In this document: positions 1-7,540 of the stretch, one piece after another
Layout of the letters: each line of letters opens with the position of its first letter
How positions within the stretch are numbered: position 1 is the first letter of the stretch
Source of the DNA: Lysobacterales bacterium
GTDB lineage: Bacteria; Pseudomonadota; Gammaproteobacteria; Xanthomonadales; Xanthomonadaceae
Direction: 5' to 3'
NCBI GenBank assembly: GCA_014946745.1
Contig: JADCRD010000001.1
Coordinates: forward strand, 1,610,427-1,674,426
Length of the DNA: 64,000 nt
The notes under the pieces: generated by a model
The model's database searches: none
Seen by the model: only the letters and a program-made list of their open reading frames with translations
What the model was told of the DNA's origin: nothing
Program-made: the position numbers and the translations under genes

Positions 1-604
1 CCTGGATCACGCGCTCGATCTCCTCGGCGCGTCCGATCAGCGGGTCGATCTTGCCCGCCTTGGCCTGCTCGTTCAGGTTGCTGGCGTACTCCGACAGCGG
101 ATTGGCCTTGCCCTCCTCGCCCTCGCCTTCCTTCTGCGCCTCGGGCTCGGCCGGCTTGACCTGTTCGCTGCTGAGCTTGGCCACGCCGTGGCTGATGTAG
201 TTGACGACATCCAGACGGCTGATTTCCTGCTGACCAAGGAAATAGACGGCGTGGCTGTCCTTCTCGCCGAAGATGGCGACCAGTACGTTGGCGCCAGTGA
301 CTTCTTTCCGGCCCGACGACTGGACGTGATACACCGCGCGCTGCAGCACGCGCTGGAATCCGAGCGTCGGCTGGGTATCGCGGGTATCGTCCGCGGCCAA
401 CACCGGCACGGTCTCGCTGATGATGTTGCGCAGTTCCTGACCCAGCCGGGTGAGGTCGGCGCCGCAGGCGCGCAGCACGGCCACGGCGGACGGATTTTCG
501 AGCAGCGACAGCAGCAGGTGCTCGACCGTCATGAACTCATGACGCGCCTCGCGGGCCTGCTTGTAGCACTGGCCGATGCTGAACTCGAGATCTTTGCTGA
601 ACAT
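1..604 (-). CDS. clpA: ATP-dependent Clp protease ATP-binding subunit ClpA (5' part, runs off the window)
   Basis: This is the first 201 codons of ClpA, the AAA+ unfoldase that feeds substrates to ClpP in the cytoplasm. The visible part begins [12 protein letters not shown] and contains the Clp N-domain double repeat that docks ClpS. A charged Glu/Gly/Lys-rich linker follows (near residues 150-170), then the entry to the first AAA module ([15 protein letters not shown] and [16 protein letters not shown]). The ATG at 604-602 has a strong AAGGAG ribosome site about 7 nt upstream. It lies directly downstream of clpS on the same strand, the adaptor-unfoldase pairing usual in gammaproteobacteria. 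The Walker motifs lie beyond the window edge. Confidence 0.95.
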   Translation of the reverse strand, partial: MFSKDLEFSIGQCYKQAREARHEFMTVEHLLLSLLENPSAVAVLRACGADLTRLGQELRNIISETVPVLAADDTRDTQPTLGFQRVLQRAVYHVQSSGRKEVTGANVLVAIFGEKDSHAVYFLGQQEISRLDVVNYISHGVAKLSSEQVKPAEPEAQKEGEGEEGKANPLSEYASNLNEQAKAGKIDPLIGRAEEIERVIQ

Positions 605-648
605 GCCGGGCTCCTTGCGCCTGACGGATATCGCGACTGCCGCTGCCT

Positions 649-666
649 GCCGGTGCCATCACCGGC
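649..666. other. small hairpin between clpS and clpA
   Basis: A perfect 7-bp inverted repeat (GCCGGTG/CACCGGC, 4-nt loop) sits in the 79-nt gap between the clpS stop and the clpA start. There is no T-run on either strand, so it is not a clear intrinsic terminator. It could be a weak processing or attenuation structure, or chance in GC-rich DNA. Confidence 0.3.
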
Positions 667-683
667 GGGCGTGGATTGCACTC

Positions 684-1016
684 TTACGCCTTTTCCATAC
701 TGCACAGCAGCGGATGCTGATGTGAGCGCGCGAATTCATTCACCTGTTGCACCTTGGTTTCCGCCACTTCGCGTGTATACACCCCGCAGACGCCCTTGCC
801 GCGGGTATGCACGTGGAGCATGACTTGGGTGGCACGCTCGATGTTGAGGCCGAAGAACACCTGCAAGACTTCGACCACGAAATCCATTGGCGTGTAGTCG
901 TCGTTCAGCAGGACCACTTGGTACAGCGGCGGGCGAATGACTTCCGGCCGCGCCTCCTCCACCGCCAGGCCGCGCTGCTGGGCGTCTTCCGGGGCGCCGT
1001 CCGGGTCGCCGGCCAT
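684..1016 (-). CDS. clpS: ATP-dependent Clp protease adaptor ClpS
   Basis: ClpS is the N-recognin that binds N-degron substrates and hands them to ClpA for ClpAP degradation. The conserved core is complete: [16 protein letters not shown] carries the Asn-Asp-Asp ligand pocket, [20 protein letters not shown] carries the pocket His, and the protein ends [10 protein letters not shown]. The frame stays open to an upstream ATG at 1079, which would add 21 poorly conserved residues and overlap the divergent nudJ frame. I chose the ATG at 1016 because it gives 110 residues, close to the family's usual length. Neither start has a convincing ribosome site. It is followed by clpA on the same strand. Confidence 0.93.
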   Translation of the reverse strand: MAGDPDGAPEDAQQRGLAVEEARPEVIRPPLYQVVLLNDDYTPMDFVVEVLQVFFGLNIERATQVMLHVHTRGKGVCGVYTREVAETKVQQVNEFARSHQHPLLCSMEKA

Positions 1017-1230
1017 CCGCGGAGACTGAGCCACAAAGGGCGTTGGGAGACTGTGTCGGAAGTCAGGCAGTTCGGTCATGGCGTGCTATGTGGTTGCGCT
1101 GCGGCCAGTTGCAAGAGCCGCGCTAGGCCGCAGTCTGGATGGCGATGCGTCGAACAGGCCAAGACCTGTTGCGAGGCGCGCGCTGCGGCCTGTTGTAAAG
1201 TTCCGCCTCTTTGCCAGCCGGCGTGGTCTT

Positions 1231-1692
1231 GTGCCCAAGAGCGACACCCAGTTCAACCCGGACATCACCGTGGCCTGCGTCATCGTACGCGAGGGGCGCT
1301 TCCTGCTGGTGGAGGAAGACGTCCGCGGCCGGCTCGTGCTGAACCAGCCCGCCGGCCATCTGGAGCCGGGCGAAGGCCTGATCGAGGCCGCAGCCCGCGA
1401 GGCGCTGGAGGAAACCGGCTGGCAGGTGCGCGCGCAGTGCTTCATCGGCAGTTATCTGTGGCGGGCCGATACGGGCAAGACCTACATCCGCTTCGCCTTC
1501 GGCGCCGAGGCCCTGAGCCACGACCCCGCGCAACCGCTGGATCGCGGCATCACCCGCTGCCTGTGGCTCACCCCCGCCGAGATCGACGCGGAGGCCGAAC
1601 GTCTGCGCAGCCCGCTGGTGCGGTCGGTGGTTGGCGACTACCTGGCCGGGCAGCGGGCGCCGCTGCACCACGTGCGTCACGTCGTCGACTGA
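1231..1692 (+). CDS. nudJ: Nudix hydrolase, NudJ-type phosphatase
   Basis: This is a Nudix-fold pyrophosphohydrolase of the NudJ (YmfB) type, which acts on nucleoside tri/diphosphates and, in E. coli, on thiamine pyrophosphate intermediates. The Nudix box Gx5Ex7REUxEExGU is intact, running from GHLEPGEG to REALEETGW. The domain opens with PDITVACVIVREGRFLLVEE as in the family. The frame is open upstream to 1078, but that stretch is low-complexity. I chose the GTG at 1231, 12 codons before the conserved domain; other GTG starts are possible. It lies 6 nt before mnmA, matching the E. coli nudJ-mnmA-hflD order. Confidence 0.88.
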   Translation: MPKSDTQFNPDITVACVIVREGRFLLVEEDVRGRLVLNQPAGHLEPGEGLIEAAAREALEETGWQVRAQCFIGSYLWRADTGKTYIRFAFGAEALSHDPAQPLDRGITRCLWLTPAEIDAEAERLRSPLVRSVVGDYLAGQRAPLHHVRHVVD

Positions 1693-1698
1693 AGCCGC

Positions 1699-2817
1699 AT
1701 GGGGACGGGCAGCGTCATCGTCGGCATGTCCGGGGGCGTCGACTCTTCGGTCGCGGCCCTGCTGCTGCAGCGGGCGGGCACGCCGATCGAAGGCCTGTTC
1801 ATGCAGAACTGGGAGGAAGATGCGCGCGAAGACGGCTGTCGTGCGGAAGAAGACCGCAAAGACGCCATCGCGGTCTGCGGGCGGCTGGGCATCCGCTGCC
1901 ATACGCGCAACTTCGCCGCCGAATACTGGGATGGCGTGTTCGCTCACTTCGTCGCCGAATACCGCGCCGGGCGCACGCCCAATCCGGACGTGCTCTGCAA
2001 CCGCGAGATCAAGTTCCGCACCTTCCTCGACCACGCCCGCGCGCTGGGCGCGGAACGCATCGCGACCGGTCATTACGCCCGTGTGCGCCGCGAGGGCAGC
2101 CGCTGGCAGCTGCTGCGCGGGCTCGACGCCGGCAAAGACCAGAGCTACTTCCTCTACACCCTGGGCCAGGACGCGCTGGCGGCCACCCTGTTTCCGGTCG
2201 GCGAACTGCCGAAGTCGGAAGTGCGCCGCCTCGCCGCCGAAGCTGCCCTGCCCACCCATGCCAAGAAGGACTCGACCGGGATCTGCTTCATCGGCGAGCG
2301 CGACTTCCGCGAATTTCTGGGCCGCTACCTGCCCGCTCGCGAGGGCGAGATCGTCGATCCCGAGGGGGTCGTACTCGGCCGCCACAGCGGCGCCTTCTTC
2401 TACACGCTGGGACAGCGCGAAGGCCTGAATCTGGGCGGCGTGCGCGGCCGGCCGCAGGCGCCCTGGTTCGTCGTCGGCAAGGACATCGCCCGCAATCGCC
2501 TGATCGTCGATCAGGGCCATGACAGCCCCTATCTGATGAGCCAGCGCCTGCGCACCGCCCTGCCCGACTTCGTCGCTGGCACGGCACCCGCCACACGTTT
2601 CGACTGCACCGCGAAGACCCGCTATCGCCAGGCCGATGAGGCCTGCAGCGTCGAGGTGCGCGAGAACGGCAGCCTCCGGGTCGCGTTCTCGCGCCCGCAG
2701 CGCGCCGTCACTCCCGGCCAATCCATCGTTTTCTATGCTGGCGAGGTTTGCCTGGGCGGGGCCGTCATCGAAGCCACCGACGCCCCGCTTGAAGCCCACG
2801 CCATGGAGGTTGAATGA
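1699..2817 (+). CDS. mnmA: tRNA-specific 2-thiouridylase MnmA
   Basis: MnmA thiolates U34 of tRNA-Lys, -Glu and -Gln, using ATP and sulfur relayed from IscS through the Tus system. The protein has 372 residues, typical of the family. It has the PP-loop SGGVDSS at residues 11-17, the first catalytic Cys at 100 ([12 protein letters not shown]) and the persulfide-forming Cys at 196 ([13 protein letters not shown]). A C-terminal beta-barrel region follows ([15 protein letters not shown] near the end). It starts 6 nt after nudJ, and its stop overlaps the hflD start by 4 nt (ATGA), so the three genes look like one operon. Confidence 0.97.
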   Translation: MGTGSVIVGMSGGVDSSVAALLLQRAGTPIEGLFMQNWEEDAREDGCRAEEDRKDAIAVCGRLGIRCHTRNFAAEYWDGVFAHFVAEYRAGRTPNPDVLCNREIKFRTFLDHARALGAERIATGHYARVRREGSRWQLLRGLDAGKDQSYFLYTLGQDALAATLFPVGELPKSEVRRLAAEAALPTHAKKDSTGICFIGERDFREFLGRYLPAREGEIVDPEGVVLGRHSGAFFYTLGQREGLNLGGVRGRPQAPWFVVGKDIARNRLIVDQGHDSPYLMSQRLRTALPDFVAGTAPATRFDCTAKTRYRQADEACSVEVRENGSLRVAFSRPQRAVTPGQSIVFYAGEVCLGGAVIEATDAPLEAHAMEVE

Positions 2818-3419
2818 AAGACCGCGTGCTCGCGCTCGCCGGCCTGCTGCAGGCGCTCAGCGCCGTGCGACAGATCGCTCACGAAGGCCGTGCCGACGCC
2901 GAACTGGTGCAGCCCTGCCTGGACAGCGTGTTCCGGCTGGACGCCGAAAACGTCGAAGCCGTGTACGGCAGCGCCCAGCTGCTGAAACCCGGGCTCGAAT
3001 GCCTGCTGCGCCAGATCCACGGCCCGGGTCGCGACGTCGCGATCTCGCGCATGGCCGCCACCGTGCTCCACCTGGAGCGCCAGCTGATCAAGCAGCCGAA
3101 GATGCTGGACGCCCTGCGCCAGGGCATCGACTCGATCGAACGCCAGCGCGAGCATTTCGGCAGCGAGCACAGCAGCGTCAGCCAGCGCCTCGCCGATCTC
3201 TACGCTGACACCTTGAGCCAGCTGAAACCGCGCGTGATGGTCCAGGGCAACCCGCTGCAGCTGGCCCAATCCGGCGTGGTTGCGCAGATCCGCGCCGCCC
3301 TGCTCGCGGCCGTACGCTCGGCGGTGCTGTGGCGCCAGCTGGGCGGCAGCTACTGGGACCTCGCCCTGCGGCGCGGGGCGATGACGCGCACGGCACGCGA
3401 TCTACTGCAGGAGCGCTAG
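2814..3419 (+). CDS. hflD: HflD homologue, lysogenization regulator
   Basis: HflD is a small all-helical peripheral membrane protein, known in E. coli for binding phage lambda CII; its general cellular role is unclear. The 201-residue length and hallmark stretches ([39 protein letters not shown]) match the family. Its start overlaps the mnmA stop by 4 nt, so translation is probably coupled. In E. coli the next gene is purB. Here the operon ends and a structured intergenic element begins at the stop codon itself (TAG 3417-3419). Confidence 0.93.
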   Translation: MKDRVLALAGLLQALSAVRQIAHEGRADAELVQPCLDSVFRLDAENVEAVYGSAQLLKPGLECLLRQIHGPGRDVAISRMAATVLHLERQLIKQPKMLDALRQGIDSIERQREHFGSEHSSVSQRLADLYADTLSQLKPRVMVQGNPLQLAQSGVVAQIRAALLAAVRSAVLWRQLGGSYWDLALRRGAMTRTARDLLQER

Positions 3420-3575
3420 GGAAGCTCTGATCTATCAGAGCTTCCCGTGCGCCATGGATGGCGCGCTCGCGAATCAAGCATGCAAGTGCTTGATTCAGCG
3501 CGAGTGAGTCCGGACCTGCGCCGGACTCACGACGTCTGAAGAACTGCAGGATGGAGTTCTTCAGACCTTCCCTAG
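3416..3575 (+). repeat. structured intergenic element, copy A (five tandem hairpins, CTAG inverted ends)
   Basis: The whole gap between convergent hflD and the DUF1801 gene folds into five perfect or near-perfect hairpins. Their arms are 3419-3431/3434-3446 (13 bp), 3449-3455/3458-3464 (7 bp), 3472-3480/3487-3495 (9 bp, with an outer CTCGCG/CGCGAG stem at 3466-3471/3499-3504), 3504-3513/3521-3530 (10 bp) and 3534-3545/3555-3566 (12 bp). The ends are a 9-bp inverted repeat CTAGGGAAG (3416-3424)/CTTCCCTAG (3567-3575). These ends contain the stop codons of both flanking genes. The GGGAAG arm can pair with the first hairpin or with the far end, so two folds compete. Five related copies lie elsewhere in the window. 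Confidence 0.85.
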
Positions 3576-4006
3576 ACGACTCCGTCAGAGGCGCCGTAGC
3601 GTCGCTCCAACTCCGCCAGCGAATCGCTCAGGATCTGCTCAAGCACGGCCAGATCGAGATCGGCCAGTTTCTTGAAGTAAAGGCAGGATTTGCCCATGCG
3701 GTGCTTGCCCAGGGTCGGCAGCAGTGCGTGGCTGGGCTCTTCGCTGCCCATCACGTAAAGCACCAGCTCGCGACCGCGGATGGCGAAGCCGACGCGCATC
3801 GATTCGCCGGAGTGGCCGCTGGCGTAGGTGTAGCGGTAGCGACCGAAGCCGACGATGCTCGGCCCCCACATTTCAGGTGGCTGGCTGGTCAGGCGCTGCA
3901 GCAGGTCAAGCAGATGGCGGCAGTCTTCCGCCTGCGCGGGCGTCGCGCGTTCGGCGATGTGCGCGGCGACGCTGGCGCCTGAGGAGAGGGTCTTCTGTTC
4001 GGCCAT
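3572..4006 (-). CDS. DUF1801 (YdhG-like) domain protein
   Basis: This is a 144-residue DUF1801 protein with the characteristic MWGPSIVGFGRYRYTYASG segment followed by VGFAIRGRELVLYVMG and GKSCLYFKKLADLDLAVL. The family has a small alpha/beta fold and no settled biochemical role; I do not infer one. The ATG has a GGAG ribosome site 10 nt upstream. Its TAG stop (3574-3572) is provided by the right end of repeat copy A, converging on hflD. It lies 137 nt downstream of tsaB on the same strand but probably has its own promoter. Confidence 0.88.
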   Translation of the reverse strand: MAEQKTLSSGASVAAHIAERATPAQAEDCRHLLDLLQRLTSQPPEMWGPSIVGFGRYRYTYASGHSGESMRVGFAIRGRELVLYVMGSEEPSHALLPTLGKHRMGKSCLYFKKLADLDLAVLEQILSDSLAELERRYGASDGVV

Positions 4007-4143
4007 CGGGGCACTCTCCAGCTCGGACGCGTGAGGGCATGCTCGCGCTGAATTCCGGGGCTGGCAACAGGCGATCGCGCACCCCGGGCGTCTGGACGGC
4101 CCTGCAGATCTTGCGCAACGCCACCGATGGGCGACGCTTCGCC

Positions 4144-4842
4144 TCAGCGCCCTTCGCGTTCGGCAATTGTCTGAGCGACCTTGTCGCGGAGATACAGCGG
4201 CTGCACGTCCTCGGGGCGCTCCGGATAGACGCCCAGGGCATAGGCGCGCGCGGCGAGACGGGCGAGATCCCCGGCGGCAGGCAGGGCGCCCAGTTCCAGC
4301 CGCCAGCCCTTTGCCTGCAGGCGCTGCCCGACTTCGCCCTGGCCGGCGGCAAGCCCAGTGCCACGGGCCCAGCCGTAGCTGTCGGCGGGCAGGCGGACAA
4401 TGTCGGGGCTTCCCAGCTGCGGGACATCGATGGCTTCGGGCAGGCCGTCACGATGGATGCGGAAGGCCGCGGCGTAGACCTCGCCCATGCGCGCATCGAT
4501 GCAGGCGAACACGCCGTCACCCGGCTGCGCACCGCGCGCGCCGGCGGCGAGGATCTGCAGGCTGCTGATGCCGATCAGCGGGCGCTCCAGCGCCAAGGCC
4601 AGGCCCTGTCCCATCGCCACCGCCAGCCGGACGCCGGTGAAGGCGCCGGGACCGATGCCCACGGCGACGGCATCGATCTGACTGCGCACGATGCCGGCTT
4701 CCGCAAGCAGCTCATCCGCCCAAGGCAAGACCAGCTCGGCATGGCGACGCGGCGCGATCTCGAAGCGCTCCAGCACGGTGTCGCCGCAGCGCAGGGCGAC
4801 GCTGCAGGCTTCGGTGGCGGTCTCGATGGCGAGCAGGTTCAT
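4144..4842 (-). CDS. tsaB: tRNA threonylcarbamoyladenosine biosynthesis protein TsaB
   Basis: TsaB is the non-catalytic ASKHA-fold partner of TsaD in the complex that makes N6-threonylcarbamoyladenosine (t6A37) on ANN-decoding tRNAs. The start MNLLAIETATEACSVAL, the PGAFTGVRLAVAMGQGLAL segment and the ISSLQILA stretch are diagnostic. A TTG five codons upstream (4857) also opens the frame, but the ATG at 4842 matches the family N-terminus. It lies about 100 nt downstream of yoaA on the same strand, as in E. coli, so the pair is likely co-transcribed. Confidence 0.95.
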   Translation of the reverse strand: MNLLAIETATEACSVALRCGDTVLERFEIAPRRHAELVLPWADELLAEAGIVRSQIDAVAVGIGPGAFTGVRLAVAMGQGLALALERPLIGISSLQILAAGARGAQPGDGVFACIDARMGEVYAAAFRIHRDGLPEAIDVPQLGSPDIVRLPADSYGWARGTGLAAGQGEVGQRLQAKGWRLELGALPAAGDLARLAARAYALGVYPERPEDVQPLYLRDKVAQTIAEREGR

Positions 4843-4943
4843 CGCGGGGCCGGACAACGGGAAACCGTCGAGTGTACGTGCAGGGAGCGCCCTGTCCAGC
4901 CGCGGGATCGGGGGAGATCCACCTTGCTTGGCCGCGCTGAGCC

Positions 4944-6953
4944 TCAGACCGGATCTGGCTCGTCGATGTCGAAGCTGCGGATCAGGCCGGTGTTGGCCCG
5001 CTTGCCTTCAGCTTCGACCGACAGTGGAACGGCGGCGAAGAACGTACGCACGTCGTCGATCGCCTCGGTGCGCGGCAGCGGCGGCAGGCTGTTGAGGAAG
5101 CTTCGCCCGTAACCCTTGCGGGTCAGGCGCGGGTCGCAGAGCACCAGCACGCCGCGGTCGCTTTCGCTGCGGATCAGCCGGCCCACGCCCTGCTTGAAGG
5201 CGATCACCGCAGTCGGCAGCTGCCAGTCGCGGAAGGGGTTGCCGCCGTTGCGGCGGATATGCTCGAGCCGCGCTTCCAGCACCGGATCATCGGGCGCCGC
5301 AAAGGGCAGCTTGTCGATCAGCACGAGCGAAAGCGCTTCGCCCGCCACGTCGACGCCCTCCCAGAAGCTGGCCGCACCCAGCAGCAGGCCGTTGCCCGAT
5401 TCGCGGAACGCCTGCAGCAGGCGGTGCCGCGGCTGGCTGCCCTGCACGAACAGGGGAAAGCCGGGCGCGTTCGCGGACAACCACTCGGCCGCTTCGCGCA
5501 ACGCACGGTGGCTGGTGAACAGCAGGAAGGCGCGCCCCTGCGAGGCCTCCAGCGCCGGCAGGCAGGCGCGCAGCACGGCCGCGGTGTAGCCGCGTTCGAT
5601 CGGATCCGGCAAGGCCGGCGGCAGCCAGGCCAGCGACTGCTTCGCGTAGTCGAAGGGGCTGGGCTGCAGCAGGGTGCGCGGCTCGATCAGGCCCAGCTGA
5701 TCGGCGAAGTGGCTGAAGCTGCCGCTCACGGCAAGAGTGGCCGAAGTGAAAATCCAGGCCGCATGCGCCTTGGCGCGGAACTCGGTCAGCGGGCCGGCGA
5801 CATCCAGCGGCGTCACATGCAGGCTGAAGCCGCGCGCGACCAGCTCGTACCAGCGCACCTGTGGCACGGCGTCATCGCCGCGCGGATGCAGAGCCTGCAT
5901 GCGCTGCTGCAGCGCCTGGGCGCGGGCGAGACAGGCTTCGAGGCCGGGGCTGCGCTCGGCTTGGCCTTCGATGGCCTGGAGCAGCCCGTCCAGCACGTGC
6001 TCCAGCACCTCCAGGCTGTCGGCGCAAGGATCGTGGCGCAGGGCCTGCTCGATCGGGCCGCGCGCGGGCAGCGGGTCCCAGGCCAGACGGAACTCGCGCA
6101 GGGCCTTGTCGAGCGCTTCCACTGCTGGCTGCAGGGCGCCGACAGCGCCCGAGGCCTGCTGCGCTTCGGCGAGCGCATCGCGGCCCAGCTCCTGCAGCTG
6201 ACGCGCAGACAGGCTGCTGCCGAAAAAGCGCGTGGCGAGCTCGGGCAGCTGGTGCGCCTCGTCAATCACGAAGGCGTGCGCGCCGGGCAGGATTTCGCCG
6301 AAGCCCTCGCGCTTCAGCGCGAGGTCGGCGAACAGCAGATGGTGGTTGACCACCACCAGATCGGCCGCCTGCGCGCGGGCACGCGCCTTGGCGACGAAGC
6401 ACTCGCCGTAGAAGGGACACTCGCTGCCCAGGCAGTTGTCCGGCGTCGAGGTGATCTGCGGCCACAGCGCCGAATCCTCGGCGACGAAGTCGATGCCGGC
6501 GATGTCGCCGTCCTCGCTGGCGCCGGCAAAGCTCCAGACCCGCGCGAGCTGCGCGGCCTGCTCGCGCGAGCCGAACAGGCGATCGCTGCGCGCGCGGTCC
6601 ATGCGGTACCAGCACAGGTAGTTGCTGCGGCCCTTCAGCAGCGCAGTCTTGAGGCCCACGCCGAGCGCCTCGCGCAGGCGCGGGAGATCGCGGTGATAGA
6701 GCTGGTCCTGCAGGGCGCGCGTACCGGTGGAGACGATCACCCGCAGGCCGGACAGCAGGGCGGGCACGAGGTAGGCGTAGGTCTTGCCGGTGCCCGTGCC
6801 GGCTTCGGCGACCAGTTCGCCGCGCTCACTGAACGCGGTGGCGACAGCTTCGGCCAGCCGCTGCTGTGCCTCACGCGCACGGAACTCCGGCCAGGCCCGC
6901 GCCAGCGGGCCCTGCGCAGACAGCGCAGTGGCCGTGGCGTCGAGCAGTTCCAT
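4944..6953 (-). CDS. yoaA: ATP-dependent DNA helicase YoaA (DinG/XPD family, Fe-S)
   Basis: This is a 669-residue superfamily 2 5'-3' helicase of the YoaA/DinG group, involved in repair of damaged or blocked DNA. Walker A is AEAGTGTGKT (residues 49-58) and the DEAH box is at 231-234 (VIDEAHQLP). Four cysteines at 114, 174, 179 and 185 (SNYLCW and NCLGSECPFYGEC) form the expected Fe-S cluster site between them. C-terminal helicase motifs include LLLGAASFWEGVDV and KQGVGRLIRS. YoaA in E. coli works with the HolC clamp-loader subunit. It lies upstream of tsaB in a conserved pairing. Confidence 0.95.
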   Translation of the reverse strand: MELLDATATALSAQGPLARAWPEFRAREAQQRLAEAVATAFSERGELVAEAGTGTGKTYAYLVPALLSGLRVIVSTGTRALQDQLYHRDLPRLREALGVGLKTALLKGRSNYLCWYRMDRARSDRLFGSREQAAQLARVWSFAGASEDGDIAGIDFVAEDSALWPQITSTPDNCLGSECPFYGECFVAKARARAQAADLVVVNHHLLFADLALKREGFGEILPGAHAFVIDEAHQLPELATRFFGSSLSARQLQELGRDALAEAQQASGAVGALQPAVEALDKALREFRLAWDPLPARGPIEQALRHDPCADSLEVLEHVLDGLLQAIEGQAERSPGLEACLARAQALQQRMQALHPRGDDAVPQVRWYELVARGFSLHVTPLDVAGPLTEFRAKAHAAWIFTSATLAVSGSFSHFADQLGLIEPRTLLQPSPFDYAKQSLAWLPPALPDPIERGYTAAVLRACLPALEASQGRAFLLFTSHRALREAAEWLSANAPGFPLFVQGSQPRHRLLQAFRESGNGLLLGAASFWEGVDVAGEALSLVLIDKLPFAAPDDPVLEARLEHIRRNGGNPFRDWQLPTAVIAFKQGVGRLIRSESDRGVLVLCDPRLTRKGYGRSFLNSLPPLPRTEAIDDVRTFFAAVPLSVEAEGKRANTGLIRSFDIDEPDPV

Positions 6954-7024
6954 GGGTCTGGATCTTAGCGGCTGCGCGCGCGAGTCACGGTCGTGGAGAC
7001 GTCTGCAGAGCGTGTGGCAGCCGC

Positions 7025-7540
7025 CTACATGCGGATCACCGGCTCCGCCGTGCAGCGCTGCGACTGCTCACGCGCGGTTTCGGCTTCGGCGATGTTCCCG
7101 CGGACTTCGCGGGCCAGCTGGATCGCGGCCCAGTTGCGGCGGCACAGCGGCCCCAGGCGCGGTCCGTTCTCGAAGGAGGCGATGGCGTACTGCTCGGCCT
7201 CGTCCAGCAGCTGCTGACCCAGGGCGACCTCCGCCCGCATCTGCAGCAGGTCGGGCCGGCCCGGACGGATCTCCAGCGCCTGCGCCAGGCTGCGAGCGGC
7301 ACGTTCGAGATCACGCAGAGCCAGCGCTTCATGCGCTGCCGCGCGCAGGTCCTCGATCTCCGCATCCGGCAGCGGCTCGACCACGATGGCGTCGTCGGCC
7401 TCGACCATCGCGTACAGCTCGGCGATCAGATCGCGGGCCGGCGCTGCGGGTTCGGGCGCCTGCACGGTTTCGGCCGGCTGGAACATCGCGCAACCGGAGA
7501 GCAGCAGGCCAGCGCACGCAAGCAGGGTCAGACGCTTCAT
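7025..7540 (-). CDS. putative TPR-like lipoprotein encoded after PBP1b
   Basis: This predicted 171-residue lipoprotein has a signal peptide ending in the lipobox LLSGC, with the acylated Cys at 17. After an Ala/Pro-rich tether the mature part is helical and reads like a single tetratricopeptide-type segment (ARSLAQALEIRPGRPDLLQMRAEVALGQQLLDEAEQYAI). The ATG at 7540 overlaps the PBP1b stop by 4 nt, so the two are translationally coupled. That suggests an envelope role linked to peptidoglycan synthesis, but this is inference from context only. The frame extends nine codons further upstream, but those are Arg-rich and precede the signal peptide. Confidence 0.8.
   Translation of the reverse strand: MKRLTLLACAGLLLSGCAMFQPAETVQAPEPAAPARDLIAELYAMVEADDAIVVEPLPDAEIEDLRAAAHEALALRDLERAARSLAQALEIRPGRPDLLQMRAEVALGQQLLDEAEQYAIASFENGPRLGPLCRRNWAAIQLAREVRGNIAEAETAREQSQRCTAEPVIRM

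Noticed and set aside
1123-2799. 558-codon minus-strand frame opposite nudJ-mnmA
   Set aside because: Antisense to mnmA, whose catalytic motifs are complete on the plus strand.
4007-4143. Possible element copy between tsaB and the DUF1801 gene
   Set aside because: GC-rich with some short inverted segments, but it does not align with the core of copies A-F.
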